This document shows, piece by piece, positions 36,252 through 49,210 of a stretch of 64,000 nucleotides of DNA (positions are counted from its first letter, which is position 1; each line of letters begins with the position of its first letter). The DNA comes from Paramecium octaurelia (Eukaryota > Ciliophora > Oligohymenophorea > Peniculida > Parameciidae), in contig CAJJDP010000064.1 in assembly GCA_905182995.1 (NCBI GenBank), positions 254,627 to 318,626 on the forward strand, written 5' to 3'. A program made the translations under genes and the position numbers. The notes below the pieces were generated by a model that was given only the letters and a program-made list of their open reading frames with translations, made no database searches and was not told where the DNA came from.

Positions 36252-36692
36252 GTTCTAAATAAAAATCTACTTGGGCTTAATTTAAAATAAATAATATGAA
36301 ATCTCAGAGTATAAAATTATCAACTGAAATCATAATGAAATTATAATTTTTCTTGTAAAAAATCATTGACTAAAGGAGAAATTTGAAAAAAATTAACGTA
36401 ACTAAATTATTTTAATGTCTACAATTTTACAGACATATACATGCTTAAGCATTTATACAGATCTCTCTATTGCTTAAATTGTCATTATTTTATGATTGCA
36501 TATTCACGAAATTTAAATCTTCCTACTTAATTGATGCGTTAACCTTGTCTTAATCTAAACTTGAATCAAAACTTAAAAAAAGATATTGAAATTATAATGC
36601 TAAGAAATTTATAATTCTTCTTGTTTCAACATGGTACAAGAAAAAGAGATAAGAAAATTATAACGATACCTTCTTTATAGAATATATAAAGA
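36252..36692. other. Intergenic stretch ending at the left inverted-repeat arm
   Basis: About 440 bp of AT-rich DNA with no ORF. Its last 18 bp or so (from about 36675) already match the opposite arm near 49140. Confidence 0.45.
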
Positions 36693-37290
36693 TCATGAAC
36701 ATGCTTTATAAGGAGTGTGAGCAACTACTTTTCCGCAATAACTGCATTAATGATAAACGTCTTTGCAATCTCCAGATAATAAAGGTATTAAACCTAGACA
36801 ACAAAAGAATAGACATAATAATAGGGAAACCAAATATGTATTATTACCTGGTTTATATGTAATTGTTGTAATTGAATGTTAATTACAAAAAGGACATTAA
36901 AGTAATACAGGAGTTCTAGATCCAGATGCACTCTATGCTACTTAAGTAGTCTAAATATTATTATTTATATCATACATATGGAATATATGGAGTTTGAATT
37001 ACTAGTCCTGTTATTTATTATTATTATTACTATTATTATTATTATTATTATTATTACTATTATTATTATTATTATTATTATTATTACTAATTATATGGAT
37101 ATTATTATTAATCTGCTTAAATATTTAATTGTTGATAAGGATTAATTAAATATGGTTATTAATTAATTTATTATTATTAAGTTCCTTAGACTTAAGGAGC
37201 ATAATATTGATTATTTGATTATTATTATTAGGCAGGTAATAATGGCACATTATATGCTACATAGTCTTAAGCTGTATTTTATTTATCCAT
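36693..37290 (-). CDS. LITAF-like zinc-ribbon membrane protein, copy A
   Basis: 190 residues with one 25-nt intron. The N-terminal half is Q-rich with a run of about 26-30 glutamines, all written as TAA, TAG and occasional other codons. The C-terminal half has CPFCNQHSITTITYK, a hydrophobic segment (YLVSLLLCLFFCCLGLIPLL), then DCKDVYHQCSYCGKVV. Two CxxC-type knuckles around a membrane-inserting hydrophobic stretch define the LITAF (SIMPLE) domain, a monotopic membrane domain of late endosomes and lysosomes. It is almost identical to the plus-strand gene at 48534-49125. It lies 115 bp downstream of HSP70 on the same strand. Confidence 0.85.
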
Positions 37291-37405
37291 TTCTGTATTG
37301 TTTATTTATTATTATTATTTTAATCAAATTAACTACTTATATACCAAAATATATTCTATGTTGTTTATTAAATATCTATATTTATTTATTTAATTTATTT
37401 TAATA

Positions 37406-39298
<1,893 letters not shown>

Positions 39299-39367
39299 AA
39301 TTCTTATGTTCTATTCTGTTTTATTAAAACCATCTACATCCTACTTTTGCTTTTAAATGCATTTTTA

Positions 39368-39380
39368 GAACTTTCTAGAA
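39368..39380. promoter_or_regulatory. Heat-shock element 1 of HSP70
   Basis: The 13 bases GAACTTTCTAGAA contain three alternating nGAAn/nTTCn units with correct 5-bp spacing, the consensus site for heat-shock factor. It is about 70 bp upstream of the HSP70 ATG. Confidence 0.8.
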
Positions 39381-39411
39381 AAATCTTTTTTTAATTTAAA
39401 GTAAATTTTTT

Positions 39412-39424
39412 TTCTAGAACTTTC
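39412..39424. promoter_or_regulatory. Heat-shock element 2 of HSP70
   Basis: TTCTAGAACTTTC is again a perfect three-unit site, in inverse order to the first. It is 114 bp upstream of the HSP70 ATG. Two perfect sites so close together support strong heat induction. Confidence 0.78.
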
Positions 39425-40180
39425 TATTTTTTTAAATATAAATTCAATTAATCTTTTTATACCATTAAATTTTATTTATTCATTTAATTTTAACAAAAAC
39501 TTATATGATTTTTAAATTAGATACTTAACATTTTGAATTTCAAATTGATATTTGAAAATAATGACATGCCCATATTTTTTGCATTTAATTTATATTTATT
39601 TAATGTATGGAATATAAACAAAATTTTTCATATAAAAAATTGCTTAATTAATGTTTAAAAATAGAGAGAAGATGATCTAATGTCAATGATAACTAAATAA
39701 ATCATAGATTATAGATTTAAATTTTTTAATTTATACAGATAAATACTAAAAATTTTTTTTTTTAATTCCTTTCTTCTACACTGATTTATATCTATTCTTG
39801 AGTAATAAAATATAATTATTATGAAATACCAAAATTGAAGCTTATTCAATCTATAATACTTGTTTCACTATTTCTCAACCAAACCACACTATCTCATAAT
39901 AATTTTATTATAATTTCTCATGGGATTCATATTCAAATATTTAAATAAATTTAAAGGTATAACGAAAACTTTTTGCTAAAGCCGTGATTTCTGGGTATAT
40001 AGGCCGACGATATATATGAATAATTAGTGTTATGTAATTAATCATTCCATATAAGGAAATTAATTTTTAAAAGTAAATACATTATCTAACATGATCAGAA
40101 TTGTATTGATATTTCTTTAATTAATATATTTTGAAGTAACAAAATTATTAGAAATATTTAAATAATATAATTCGTGGCAA

Positions 40181-40882
40181 ATGACGTTCGATTATTAATT
40201 AGAAATGCTGATTTTGAATTCTAATGGAACTAATTCGTGTTAATCATCAATTAAAACTGAAATTGATAATTTAACTTCTGCTTCAGCAAACGCCGATAGT
40301 AGCTAGGCAGAGGAAAAAATTAACTTTAGAAATGAAATACATTCCTCAATACCTCAAAATAATTTACAAAAAACAATTAATAATTTTACTAGCAGCTGTA
40401 AAAATGAAACAGAAGATTGCAAAAAGTGTAAAAAAATTTAAAAAGATCTGAAAAAACAAATCAAATAATAAAACATTAGAGAAACGAACATTTATTATGA
40501 ATAATTACAGAATGAATTATATAGAAAAGCTTTGCTAAGACTAAAAGAAGGAGATCAACCTATTAAACAAAGGATTCTTGCAGCATACCGATGTATGGAA
40601 CTTAAAGTTAATGATTCAGCCTTGAAATACGCTTAAAGGTATTGCCAAAAATATGGCATACATGATGTAAATCCGATTGTTTTAGTATACAAAATACTGC
40701 TTCTCCCAGAAGAAGTTCTAAAAAAGTTCGCTTAAGCTGAAGATAAAGCAATATTAAGATAAGAATATAAGTTTTATTGTATTAATATACATCCGGATAA
40801 AAATAAACACTATAAAGCATTAGTTGCTTTTTAAAAAATGAAAACATATTGGAACGATATTCCTAACTAGTCTCATAATTGA
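40181..40882 (+). CDS. Protein with an HPD motif, possible degenerate J-protein
   Basis: 233 residues, no intron. An N-terminal Ser/Asn/Gln-rich part is followed by paired cysteines (CKNETEDCKKCKK), a helical region (NELYRKALLRLKEGDQPIK) and, near the end, ILLLPEEVLKKFAQAEDKA then FYCINIHPDKNKHYKALVAF. HPDKN plus a following Ala/Phe helix is the signature of helices II-III of a J-domain, the part that stimulates HSP70. Unusually, the J-like segment is at the C-terminus. It is divergent from HSP70, so a chaperone pair is an attractive guess. The fold assignment rests on that short motif. Confidence 0.65.
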
Positions 40883-40920
40883 TTAAATTTTTACTTAATT
40901 TTTATAATATAACTTATTTA

Positions 40921-41930
40921 ATGAATGCAGACGAGATCACTTTCGTAACCATATTCTTTACAAATTTTAGGCTAATAACTATTCTGAAACAATATTTTAG
41001 GATAGATAATTACGATTTGCATATCATTCACCATTAAGATCATAATCTCAATTTTGTGTTTAAAAGAGCAAATCTCAATATATACCTAATGTGTCTAATG
41101 TAACAAGAATAAGAATTATGAGCAAACTCGAAATGCTAGATTCCCTAAATAAGGTGCAAACAGCAAAATTATGTAAGTGAGATTTCGTTAAATTTGAGCT
41201 CAAAAATGATCCTCATGCGAATCTATAAAAATCAAACAAAGCAGATATCCTTTCGAAAGTTGCTTAATTAGTCAAGAAATTATAACATAGAGAGCTACCC
41301 CATAAAATGATAGAAGCAACTGTTTTATCTCGTAAAACATCTATTCCAAAAAATACAAAATTACTTCTTTAATAGGAACATATTGTGAAATAAATTACTA
41401 TTACTCAAAGGGCTAAAGGAAAATAATAGAGCCAAAGTCAGTGTTAATCACATCATGAATTATACAATGTGGAATTATTAAGAAGAAGCCCTGAATAAAA
41501 AGACTAGAAAACAGAAGACAATTGCGAATACAAACTTCTATAATAAAAGCTTCCTTAAATTAAATCCTAAAAAGGATTCTCAAGAAGTAATAAAAATATG
41601 GGTCCAATTTAAAAAAATGTAATTATTAGCTATTAAACAGCAACTAATAATAGCATGACATAATTTAGTAATATATAAAATTCATCAAATCAATAATAAG
41701 ATACTAAACCTGTTATCAAGGTCAATAATTATAATAACGTGTCAAACTTACTTTAAACTAGCACTTTAGTAAGTAAATAACCTAATTCATTGGAAACAGA
41801 AAAAAAAACTGCAGCACTCATCTCACAATTACAAGTACTTCAATAAAAACAATCAGCAAAAAGATTGCCAATACCTGATTCGAGTAATTTATCTCTAAGC
41901 GGATGGACAGATCGATCCCCTATAAATTGA
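40921..41930 (+). CDS. Protein of unknown function
   Basis: 312 residues after introns at 40945-40970 (26 nt), 41091-41113 (23 nt) and 41177-41198 (22 nt). Each restores the frame. Begins MNADEITFANNYSETIFQDR. It is basic and rich in Gln, Asn, Ser and Lys with no hydrophobic helix. A slightly helical segment (LSKVAQLVKKLQHRELPHK) is the only structured-looking part. The tail ends SGWTDRSPIN. No domain recognised. It starts 38 bp after the stop of the HPD-motif gene on the same strand. Confidence 0.62.
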
Positions 41931-42227
41931 TATCAATTTTGAAAATTTGAAAATTCATTTAATTTTTGTTTAAAAATATAACTTAATTATAATTGTTAAA
42001 TCTAAAAGAATTTTAAAAGAAATTTTCAATAGCAATTGTAGAAAATTATGTTTCTTATATCTTTTTTTTTAAAAGTTTACTAAAAATATCTACAGAATAT
42101 TTTATTTTGTTAAAGATAAGAAAGCTTAAAAATATCAAAGAATGCTGAAAATCATATTAGGGAGTACTTAAACATGAAATAAAAATAGATAATTTGAATT
42201 TGAACTAATCACATATATAAAAATTCT

Positions 42228-42611
42228 ATGGGTATTGATTATCAACAATTTATTAAAAGACTTTTAAGAAAAAAATTCTAGAAAGGAGATTATGATTATA
42301 ATTGCCTAGAGAACGTTTTAAATATTGAAAAATAAACTAAAAAATCCTTAGCGAAAGGCAGTTAGCAAAATTATATTAGTTGTTCTATGAAAGAAGAAGT
42401 TTCAATTAAAATAATAAAGATTCATTATAAATAACCAATTAGTTTAATATCCAAAATGAATGGTAATTCATAGATATTAAATAAGAAAAAAGAGATAAGG
42501 CAGAACTTGAAGTAGGCTATTGGAAAAGATTCATAAAATTAAATTGAGAACTAATATAGATTCTTTTAAGCCAATTATATAAAAATATAAGAGATAAATG
42601 GTTTAATTTGA
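42228..42611 (+). CDS. Small basic protein of unknown function
   Basis: 127 residues, no intron, beginning MGIDYQQFIKRLLRKKFQKG. It is Lys, Gln and Asn rich. There is a plausible ATG-to-TGA frame, but the length is only modestly beyond chance for this base composition. It sits in a run of genes on the same strand with similar spacing (about 300 bp), which supports it a little. Confidence 0.42.
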
Positions 42612-42907
42612 TGAAAACATAATATGATACTTGATAATATTGGATTAAAGAATGTAAATAATATTGAAGGTTGACAATAACCTTGCTACATTTCTTTTGG
42701 CAATCAAGTCCATAAATAGAGTTGATGCTCCAGCTTATATTTAATAAATAACAAGGAATAATTAATATTGAAGATCAATCACATGGTTTTTGAGGTTAAC
42801 AAGACAATTATTTAACATAGCATAGAAAATCTCAATGATTTATATTTAATATATGATGAATTCATTATGTTGAATGTAATTTTCAAATAAATATAATAAT
42901 TTATATA

Positions 42908-43600
42908 ATGTAACCAAAGAAAAAGGGTTCATTTTTTGACTCTATCAAATAATTTTTTAATGATGCTCCAATTGATGAGATTATCTATAATGAAGCAAAT
43001 TCTACAATACCTGCAGAAATTAAGCAATCAAAGCAAAGTTCATAGCAAAGTACAAAAGAAAGATCTAGTGATCCTAATGTTTTTAAAATTGGTAATGAAG
43101 ATGAAGCTAATTAAATTTATAATGATGAAGAAGAGGATTAGGAATCACAAGCAATTGGTGAAATGCAAAAAGAGTACAAAATATTAATCCTTTATAATTT
43201 TAAATAAGTTGGTAAACCATTAGATTCTGGGTATTAGAAAAAATAAATCATAAATTTTCCTCCAGGTAGTACATTTAGAGTGATTAAACCAATAAAAACT
43301 CATAAATCATTAATGGATTATTTATCTTCTGAAACTGAAAGGTATTTGGCTTTGGATGGAGGTTGGATTTACTTTTTTTAGTTAATTAGTAAAGATAAAT
43401 ACCTAGTTAGTTCAGCGAATTCTTTAAATAATTTATTCTAAATATTAATTAAGAAAAATGAAACTAAACCTACATTTCGATTAATTTTTACTACTAAATA
43501 AATCAAACGATTTTATTTAGTTAACACGGAATAACAAGATTTACTATTTCTAAAATTAAAAACTGAATGTTAGAAACATGGAAAATCATTTAATTATTGA
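42908..43600 (+). CDS. Protein of unknown function
   Basis: 230 residues in one exon, 231 codons without TGA. The N-terminal half is acidic and disordered (NDEEEDQESQAIGEMQ). The C-terminal half looks folded, with alternating hydrophobic strands: YKILILYNFKQVGKPLD, GGWIYFFQLISKDKYLVS and KPTFRLIFTTKQIKRFYLV. I cannot match this to a family. No signal peptide or membrane helix. Confidence 0.65.
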
Positions 43601-44009
43601 ATAAATAAAATATAATGAATAATAGATATTAAAATATAGACTTAAGCTACATATTCAATAAAGCAAATATGAAATTACTTTGATTTTAGCAATAATATTA
43701 ATGCAAAATTCAAGCATTTTCATGAAATAATAAAATATATTTGATTTAACCTATGTTCTTTTGCTTTATATGATTTCTATATTGTTAATTGTAGATACAT
43801 ATACATCATTGTTTTATAATGACTATTACAACTAATCGATCATATCTTAGAAATTCATTTATAATATTCTTAGTAATTTCAAGTCTTTTCTAAATAGAGT
43901 TTTTTGTATTAGATATTTTTTAATATAACTAAGAAATAATAAATTATATTATTAATGAATAAAAAAATAAAGAAAAAAGAAAAACTAATAATAAATTTTT
44001 TGTTTGTTA
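43601..44009. other. Intergenic stretch, nothing recognised
   Basis: About 410 bp of AT-rich DNA between two plus-strand genes, with no supportable feature. Confidence 0.45.
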
Positions 44010-45311
44010 ATGAATAATTTAGATTAATCAATTGAATCGGAATTCAATGAGTTCAAAGCAGAAGATTAATAATCGGAGATGGTCATTAATAATCCTGAAT
44101 CATTATCCTTTTAAGTTAAATCTTAGTAACAATAGCAAAATTCATCTATACAATATTAATCTGATTAACAATTATAATCAAATTAATAGAGCTTCATCTA
44201 TTTTTAGGATTAACCTTAAGTAGAAATATTTGACACATCCTAAAATGAGATAGAACAAAATCTAAATATTAGCTTTCAGGATATCATTCGGCTTCTATCT
44301 AATAATCAATGCCCTTAGTTGACTAATACACTTAAAAGAGTGATTTAAAGAAGCTATATAGTCTTAAATGTGTTGACTATTCTAAATTTTATCTTCTTAA
44401 TGAATGAAGTTGCAGCATTGTATTTTTCCTTAATTGCAAAGAATGAAATAAAAGAATTATTCGGTGTTTATTTTGGATTCAATCTAATAGCAGATTGTCT
44501 GATGATATATATTAATTGCTAATTAAGATATACAATAAATGAAGCCGAAAAAATAAATAATCGTGATATTACTCATCAAATTATTGAATTCTTAAAATAT
44601 GCTAGTTCAGAATATTATCCATTCCATAACTACATGTTAGACGAGGACTTTAATATTGCAGTGTAATAAGTGGCATCAAGAATATCTGGATATATTACAA
44701 CGTCAAAATGGATTTCTTATTTAGTTGAAAGTTAAAATTCCTAAATAATTTTACTGATTAAAGTATGTGTATTGTTGAAGATAATATTATTTGCTTGGGG
44801 AAACATAACAATATTGCAATTGGGATTTCTAAATTGGGATAATTAGATGAATAGCAGAGATTATTACCAATCTATATTAATAGTCTTGACTTTATTTTCA
44901 ATGTTGATGGGCTACATAATTATAGCTTTAATCATCAGTGTATTATTAATAATAAGCACCATAATTCCAATATTAATATGGATATTTGTTTGCTAGTCAT
45001 GCTGTTGGTGCACTAATCGTTATGATTAATATCAACAAAATAGTATTTAATAATAAAGGCAAAAGTTTATATCAAATTTAGATTCATAAAAATTCTAAGT
45101 ATTAAAGGAGTAGGATAAAAATATGCATGAAGAGTGTACAATATGTTTATAGGCCTATCAAATTGATGATAATTGCATCAAATTACCTTGCAATGTTAAT
45201 GGTGGGACTAAGCAAATCGATCACATTTTCCATGATGAATGTATAAGAATTTGGATAAAAGAACAGAGTTCCTGTCCGATTTGTAGAACTAAATTTATTG
45301 AAAGGACTTGA
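44010..45311 (+). CDS. Membrane protein with C-terminal RING finger (putative E3 ubiquitin ligase)
   Basis: 433 residues in a single exon. An N-terminal Q-rich acidic region of about 95 residues precedes several hydrophobic helices, for example VLNVLTILNFIFLMN, GVYFGFNLIADCLMIYI, ILLIKVCVLLKIILFAW and a strong pair around LMGYIIIALIISVLLIIST. The C-terminus is a RING: CTICLQAYQID, CIKLPC, IDHIFHDECIRIWI, SSCPIC. The order is C-x2-C, C, H-x2-[DE]-C and C-x2-C, with His and Asp near the middle ligands. Family members use E2 enzymes to ubiquitinate targets at endomembranes. An intronless gene this long is unusual for Paramecium. Confidence 0.82.
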
Positions 45312-45392
45312 AAATTGATAAATTTTCCTTTATTATTATTGGTTTTTCTTCCTTTAATTAATAATTTTAGTTTTATAGCAGTTAAACCTTCA

Positions 45393-46125
45393 ATGTCTCT
45401 AAATACAACGATGCCATATTATCGTAATACATCAAGAGAGATCAAAACTGTCAGAGAAATTATACAAGCTGAAGCAATTAAAAGTGCCAGAATAGTGAGT
45501 CGAGATAAAGTAAAAGTTAAACAAAATACATCATTTGGGGATTGTAAAATTACATTTTTAATCATAAGTAAATCGAAGTAAAAGAAAAACCAACAACTCA
45601 TTTTATGATAATCGAAATATTTCCTAGAATGAAAATACAAATATTTTGTAGAGCTATTTAGCAAATGCATTCTAAGAGAAAAAAGAAAATTTGTAAAAAA
45701 TATAGATGCAAGAAATCACCAATAAAAATAAATTAGAAGAGAATAAATAGAGAGAGATTAAATATTTAATGCGAATTGCAGCTTTGGAAAAGGAATCATC
45801 AAAATTAACTGAAATGGTATCAAAATTAAAGAAAGAAAATTCATCACTAAAATAATCAAGTAATGCAGAATCTCTGATCTTGTAATTATAAGAAGCTTTA
45901 AATTAATCAAGAATCGAAAATCAGTTACTGAAAAAGCAAATAACCCACCTCTAAAATACTCAAAATAGTTTTAATAATAGTATGCAAAAGGTTTAGAAGA
46001 GTGTTACACTGAATACAACAAACACAGTTAATACAGCAAACACAATAAATAATACTTTTAATGATATCTTAAAATCTAAAGAGTATGTACCCAGTTATTT
46101 ACTTGCTTTAAGTTTAGCTGAATGA
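45393..46125 (+). CDS. Coiled-coil protein of unknown function
   Basis: 235 residues with one 25-nt intron after ...QNTSFGD. Begins MSLNTTMPYYRNTSREIK. The second half is a long coiled coil (KYLMRIAALEKESSKLTEMV, then SLILQLQEALNQSRIENQLL). A Thr/Asn-rich stretch (LNTTNTVNTANTINNTFN) precedes the end. The frame is open further upstream but without another ATG before the RING gene's stop. Confidence 0.65.
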
Positions 46126-46661
46126 ATTAATATTGATAGTTATTTATATTTCTTATTTCAACATCTCTCACTTTATAAAAAATAAATCAAATTTTCGAAA
46201 CTTATTCATAATTATTGCAATTTCTATTCCTGATTATAAATAGCAATAACTTATTCATTTGTTTTAATATGACGTGTATTAAATTTCTATTAATATAAAA
46301 TCATGAAGTATTTATATTCATTTTAATGCTTTAGAGATTTTATAATATTAATGATTTTATAATTAGAATAGTTTTTTAAATGTATGTTTATTTTTATATT
46401 CTTGTACTTATTGGCTTCAAAGTCATAATTATGTTTAAACTATTATTCAAAAAAGTTGATGATATTTTATTATCCTTTATAAACAGTCTGTTTTTCAAAG
46501 TCAAGCATCCATTTAAATTTAGATCAAGAAATGTTTATAATTTTCGCAATGAAAACTAAATTTAAAGAAGAATAAATTACACAATAAAATAAATTGTTCA
46601 CTCCTAAATTTCTTCACCAAAAAAACTCTTCATCCATAATAAGTTAATCCGCATCGCAAGC
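46126..46661. other. Intergenic stretch, nothing recognised
   Basis: About 540 bp between two plus-strand models, AT-rich. I found nothing beyond a short frame of about 44 codons ending near 46664. Confidence 0.4.
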
Positions 46662-46980
46662 ATGAATGAATAGAACTGGGCCATCTCTTTATATGGGTAT
46701 CATTATACGAGTGAATAAATTTTTAATTAAAAAGGAAAAACAAGGGGGTATGACAGCTCTAAAATTCTAAAATAAAACTTTCTAGATGGTAATTATGAGA
46801 TAGATTTAATGATAAATAATAATATATTAAGCAAATCTATATTTCTCTAATTATGGTTACTAATACACAGGTAATGAAAGAAATGAACAACCAATAGCAA
46901 ATTTATAAAACTTTAAAGAATTTAAGAATTAGATCTTTAGAATTTACCAAATTATTGAGTTAATTTAAGATTACTCTTGA
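46662..46980 (+). CDS. Possible small protein of unknown function
   Basis: 91 residues if a 43-nt intron (GTAATTATGAG...TATTAAG, starting at 46789) is removed; the join then reads FLDANLYFSNYGYQYTGNE. Begins MNEQNWAISLYGYHYTSEQ. The two halves share a Y-G-Y-x-Y-T pattern (YGYHYTSE and YGYQYTGN), which might be two repeats of one motif and gives some support to the splice. The intron is longer than usual, so the model is tentative. Confidence 0.35.
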
Positions 46981-47043
46981 TTATAAAGAACAATTATTTC
47001 TCCTATTTTTATTATTTATATATATTTTATATCATTAATCTTG

Positions 47044-47661
47044 TCATAAGAGGTCATCAAGATAATTTCCCATAAAATGATCATCATTGAAATCATAAGA
47101 TTAGCTTTCATAATATTAATTATATTGATCCTCCTAATCCCACTATTCAAAACAATATTAATTATTCTCCAAAGATTATGTCATTTAAAAATTTTATTAA
47201 TGCTCCTGCTGATCATCTTGTTCTATTTAAACTGAGAATTAGTCATCTGCTTCTATAATCATATTATCCCAAGTGGCCTAGTCTTATTCAACTTCTTTTT
47301 CCTCTTTCTATAATTTAGCTTACTGTTTTTTAATTTGTTGCATAAATTTCTTTAGTTGACCCATCTTTTCATTGAAAAATCTTTCAATCTCGATGGATTT
47401 AGGGATATTTCTCTATTAAAAATTAAAACAATACTTAAAGGTTTTATGATACTCTTAAAGAGATCTTAATGGAATTCCAACCTTCAAAGCTGCCTAATCG
47501 CAATTCGGGTACACAATATTACCATCAACATCATAATATCCATTTTCAAACAAGTCCCTCCATTATAAAACTGCATTCCAAGCATCCTTAACATATCTCA
47601 CTTTTCTTTGTCTTATTTTGTTAGAGGTTTCGTCATTCATTCTATTATTGTTAGAGATCAT
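47044..47661 (-). CDS. Protein of unknown function with possible helix-turn-helix-like start
   Basis: 205 residues, single exon. Begins MISNNNRMNDETSNKIRQRK. The first 100 residues look folded (VRYVKDAWNAVLQWRDLFEN, AALKVGIPLRSLQEYHKTFK). The phrase 'AALKVGIPLRSLQEY' has the form of a helix-turn-helix recognition unit like those in Psq or homeodomain-like proteins, but I cannot prove it. A coiled segment (GQLKKFMQQIKKQQAKLQKE) and an acidic Gln/Tyr-rich tail follow. A single long open frame without TGA supports the gene. Confidence 0.65.
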
Positions 47662-48280
47662 TTAAATTAATTAATAGGTCAAAAATACTGTTTTATTTAA
47701 ATTAACTCTTATATAATATATATATAAAAGAAATAACGTAAAACTCAAAATAATCTCATTTGCAATACCCATCACTTAACTTGTCCTTTTATAATTGTTT
47801 AAATAAAAAAGATCCATACTATACCAAACTTTCGTTATTGCAGTATCATTTTTATTCAAGATAGTTCTAAGGAGATACTTCTATACTAGGTACCTTAAGC
47901 TATAAAAACAATCTTTTCTTGAATACTTAATGCAAAAAAATAAAACTTATGCATGAAAAACTTTTATAATTCTTACTTTAGAAAAACTTAAATTTAAAAT
48001 AAGCTTACTAAATTAAAAATATTGATATCTATCAATAATTGAATACATTTTACAATTTCAAAATAAGATTGGGAAAAAAGGGTTTTGTTCCCTTTCGTTG
48101 CTAAGAAAATGGATAAAAGTAGCAGATATTAAGTGAGGTTTAATTATAAAAAGACAAGCTTCAAAAAATAATTGATTGATTGATAATTTCAAATTTGAAA
48201 CATTAAAGTTTAAAATTCAATAAATTCAAAAGATAAAAGTAAAAATAAGCATAACCTTAGCAACTAAAACTATCGAAATC
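47662..48280. other. Intergenic stretch before the right inverted-repeat arm
   Basis: About 620 bp, AT-rich, between divergent features. I searched it by eye for more of HSP70 and found none that I trust. Confidence 0.4.
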
Positions 48281-48407
48281 GTGAAAGGAAATATTAAAAT
48301 AATAAACAAAATTTTATAGAATTGAAATTTGATGGAATGCTGTAAGGTATGTAATAATTTTATTCAAATGAAATGGATATGAATTATAAGTTGGTTAAGA
48401 TGATTGA
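48281..48407 (+). pseudogene. Relic of the 3' end of HSP70
   Basis: Compared with the end of the HSP70 gene (sense strand from about 37536 down to 37406), this stretch keeps landmarks in the same order. These are GTGAAAGGAA, then ATTGAA..TTTGATGGAATG-TGTAA, TTCAAATG, ATGGAT, TTATAAGTTG-TTAAG and GATTGATAT over the former stop. Several bases and short segments differ, and no HSP70 sequence is recognisable further upstream. It therefore looks like the last 40 or so codons of a lost HSP70 copy that once preceded LITAF copy B as HSP70 precedes copy A. Confidence 0.68.
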
Positions 48408-48533
48408 TATAAAAAAAATTATTAAATAAAATAAATAAATAAATATAGATATTTAATAAACAACATAGAATATATTTTGGTATATAAGTAGTTAATTTGA
48501 TTAAAATAATAATAATAAATAAACAATACAGAA

Positions 48534-49125
48534 ATGGATAAATAAAATACAGCTTAAGACTATGTAGCATATAATGTGCCATTATTACCTGCCTAATAAT
48601 AATAATCAAATAATCAATATTATGCTCCTTAAGTCTAAGGAACTTAATAATAATAAATTAATTAATAACCATATTTAATTAATCCTTATCAACAATTAAA
48701 TATTTAAGCAGATTAATAATAATATCCATATAATTAGTAATAATAATAGTAATAATAATAATAATAATAGTAATAATAATAATAATAGTAATAATAATAA
48801 TAAATAACAGGACTAGTAATTCAAACTCCATATATTCCATATGTATGATATAATTAATAATATTTAGACTACTTAAGTAGCATAGAGTGCATCTGGATCT
48901 AGAACTCCTGTATTACTTTAATGTCCATTTTGTAATTAACATTCAATTACAACAATTACATATAAACCAGGTAATAATACATATTTGGTTTCCCTATTAT
49001 TATGTCTATTCTTTTGTTGTCTAGGTTTAATACCTTTATTATCTGGAGATTGCAAAGACGTTTATCATTAATGCAGTTATTGCGGAAAAGTAGTTGCTCA
49101 CACTCCTTATAAAGCATGTTCATGA
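48534..49125 (+). CDS. LITAF-like zinc-ribbon membrane protein, copy B
   Basis: 188 residues with a 25-nt intron after ...TPYIPY. Begins MDKQNTAQDYVAYNVPLLPA. It is nearly identical to copy A at 36693-37290; the main difference is the glutamine run, two codons shorter here. The LITAF domain has CPFCNQHSITTI, the hydrophobic LVSLLLCLFFCCLGLIPLL and HQCSYCGKVVAH. The fold is expected to sit on the cytoplasmic face of endosomal membranes with zinc holding the two ends together. It is the first of five LITAF genes in a row on this strand. Confidence 0.87.
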
Positions 49126-49210
49126 TTTTTATATATTCTATACAATACATATATTTACAATTATAAGGGATGTAAAAAAATAAAGAAATTTTAATTATAA
49201 AAATTTTCAA

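Larger units (their letters stand above)
39299..40180. other. Divergent promoter region of HSP70 and the HPD-motif gene
   Basis: About 880 bp, strongly AT-rich. Two heat-shock elements lie within 130 bp of the HSP70 start. I find no gene in the remainder. Confidence 0.55.
48281..49145 (-). repeat. Right arm of the 0.86-kb inverted duplication
   Basis: Reverse complement of about 36675-37536. It contains, left to right, the decayed HSP70 tail, the LITAF upstream region and the whole LITAF copy B. The right end fades near 49145 just after the LITAF stop. Confidence 0.85.

Noticed and set aside
37215-37403. Hydrophobic plus-strand frame MIIIIRQVIMAHYM..., repeated at 48364-48609 on the other strand
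   Set aside because: It is antisense to the start of the LITAF copies and their upstream DNA and recurs only because the arm is duplicated.
41178-41180. Apparent in-frame TGA in the gene at 40921-41930
   Set aside because: Removing introns at 41091-41113 and 41177-41198 gives a continuous frame without it.
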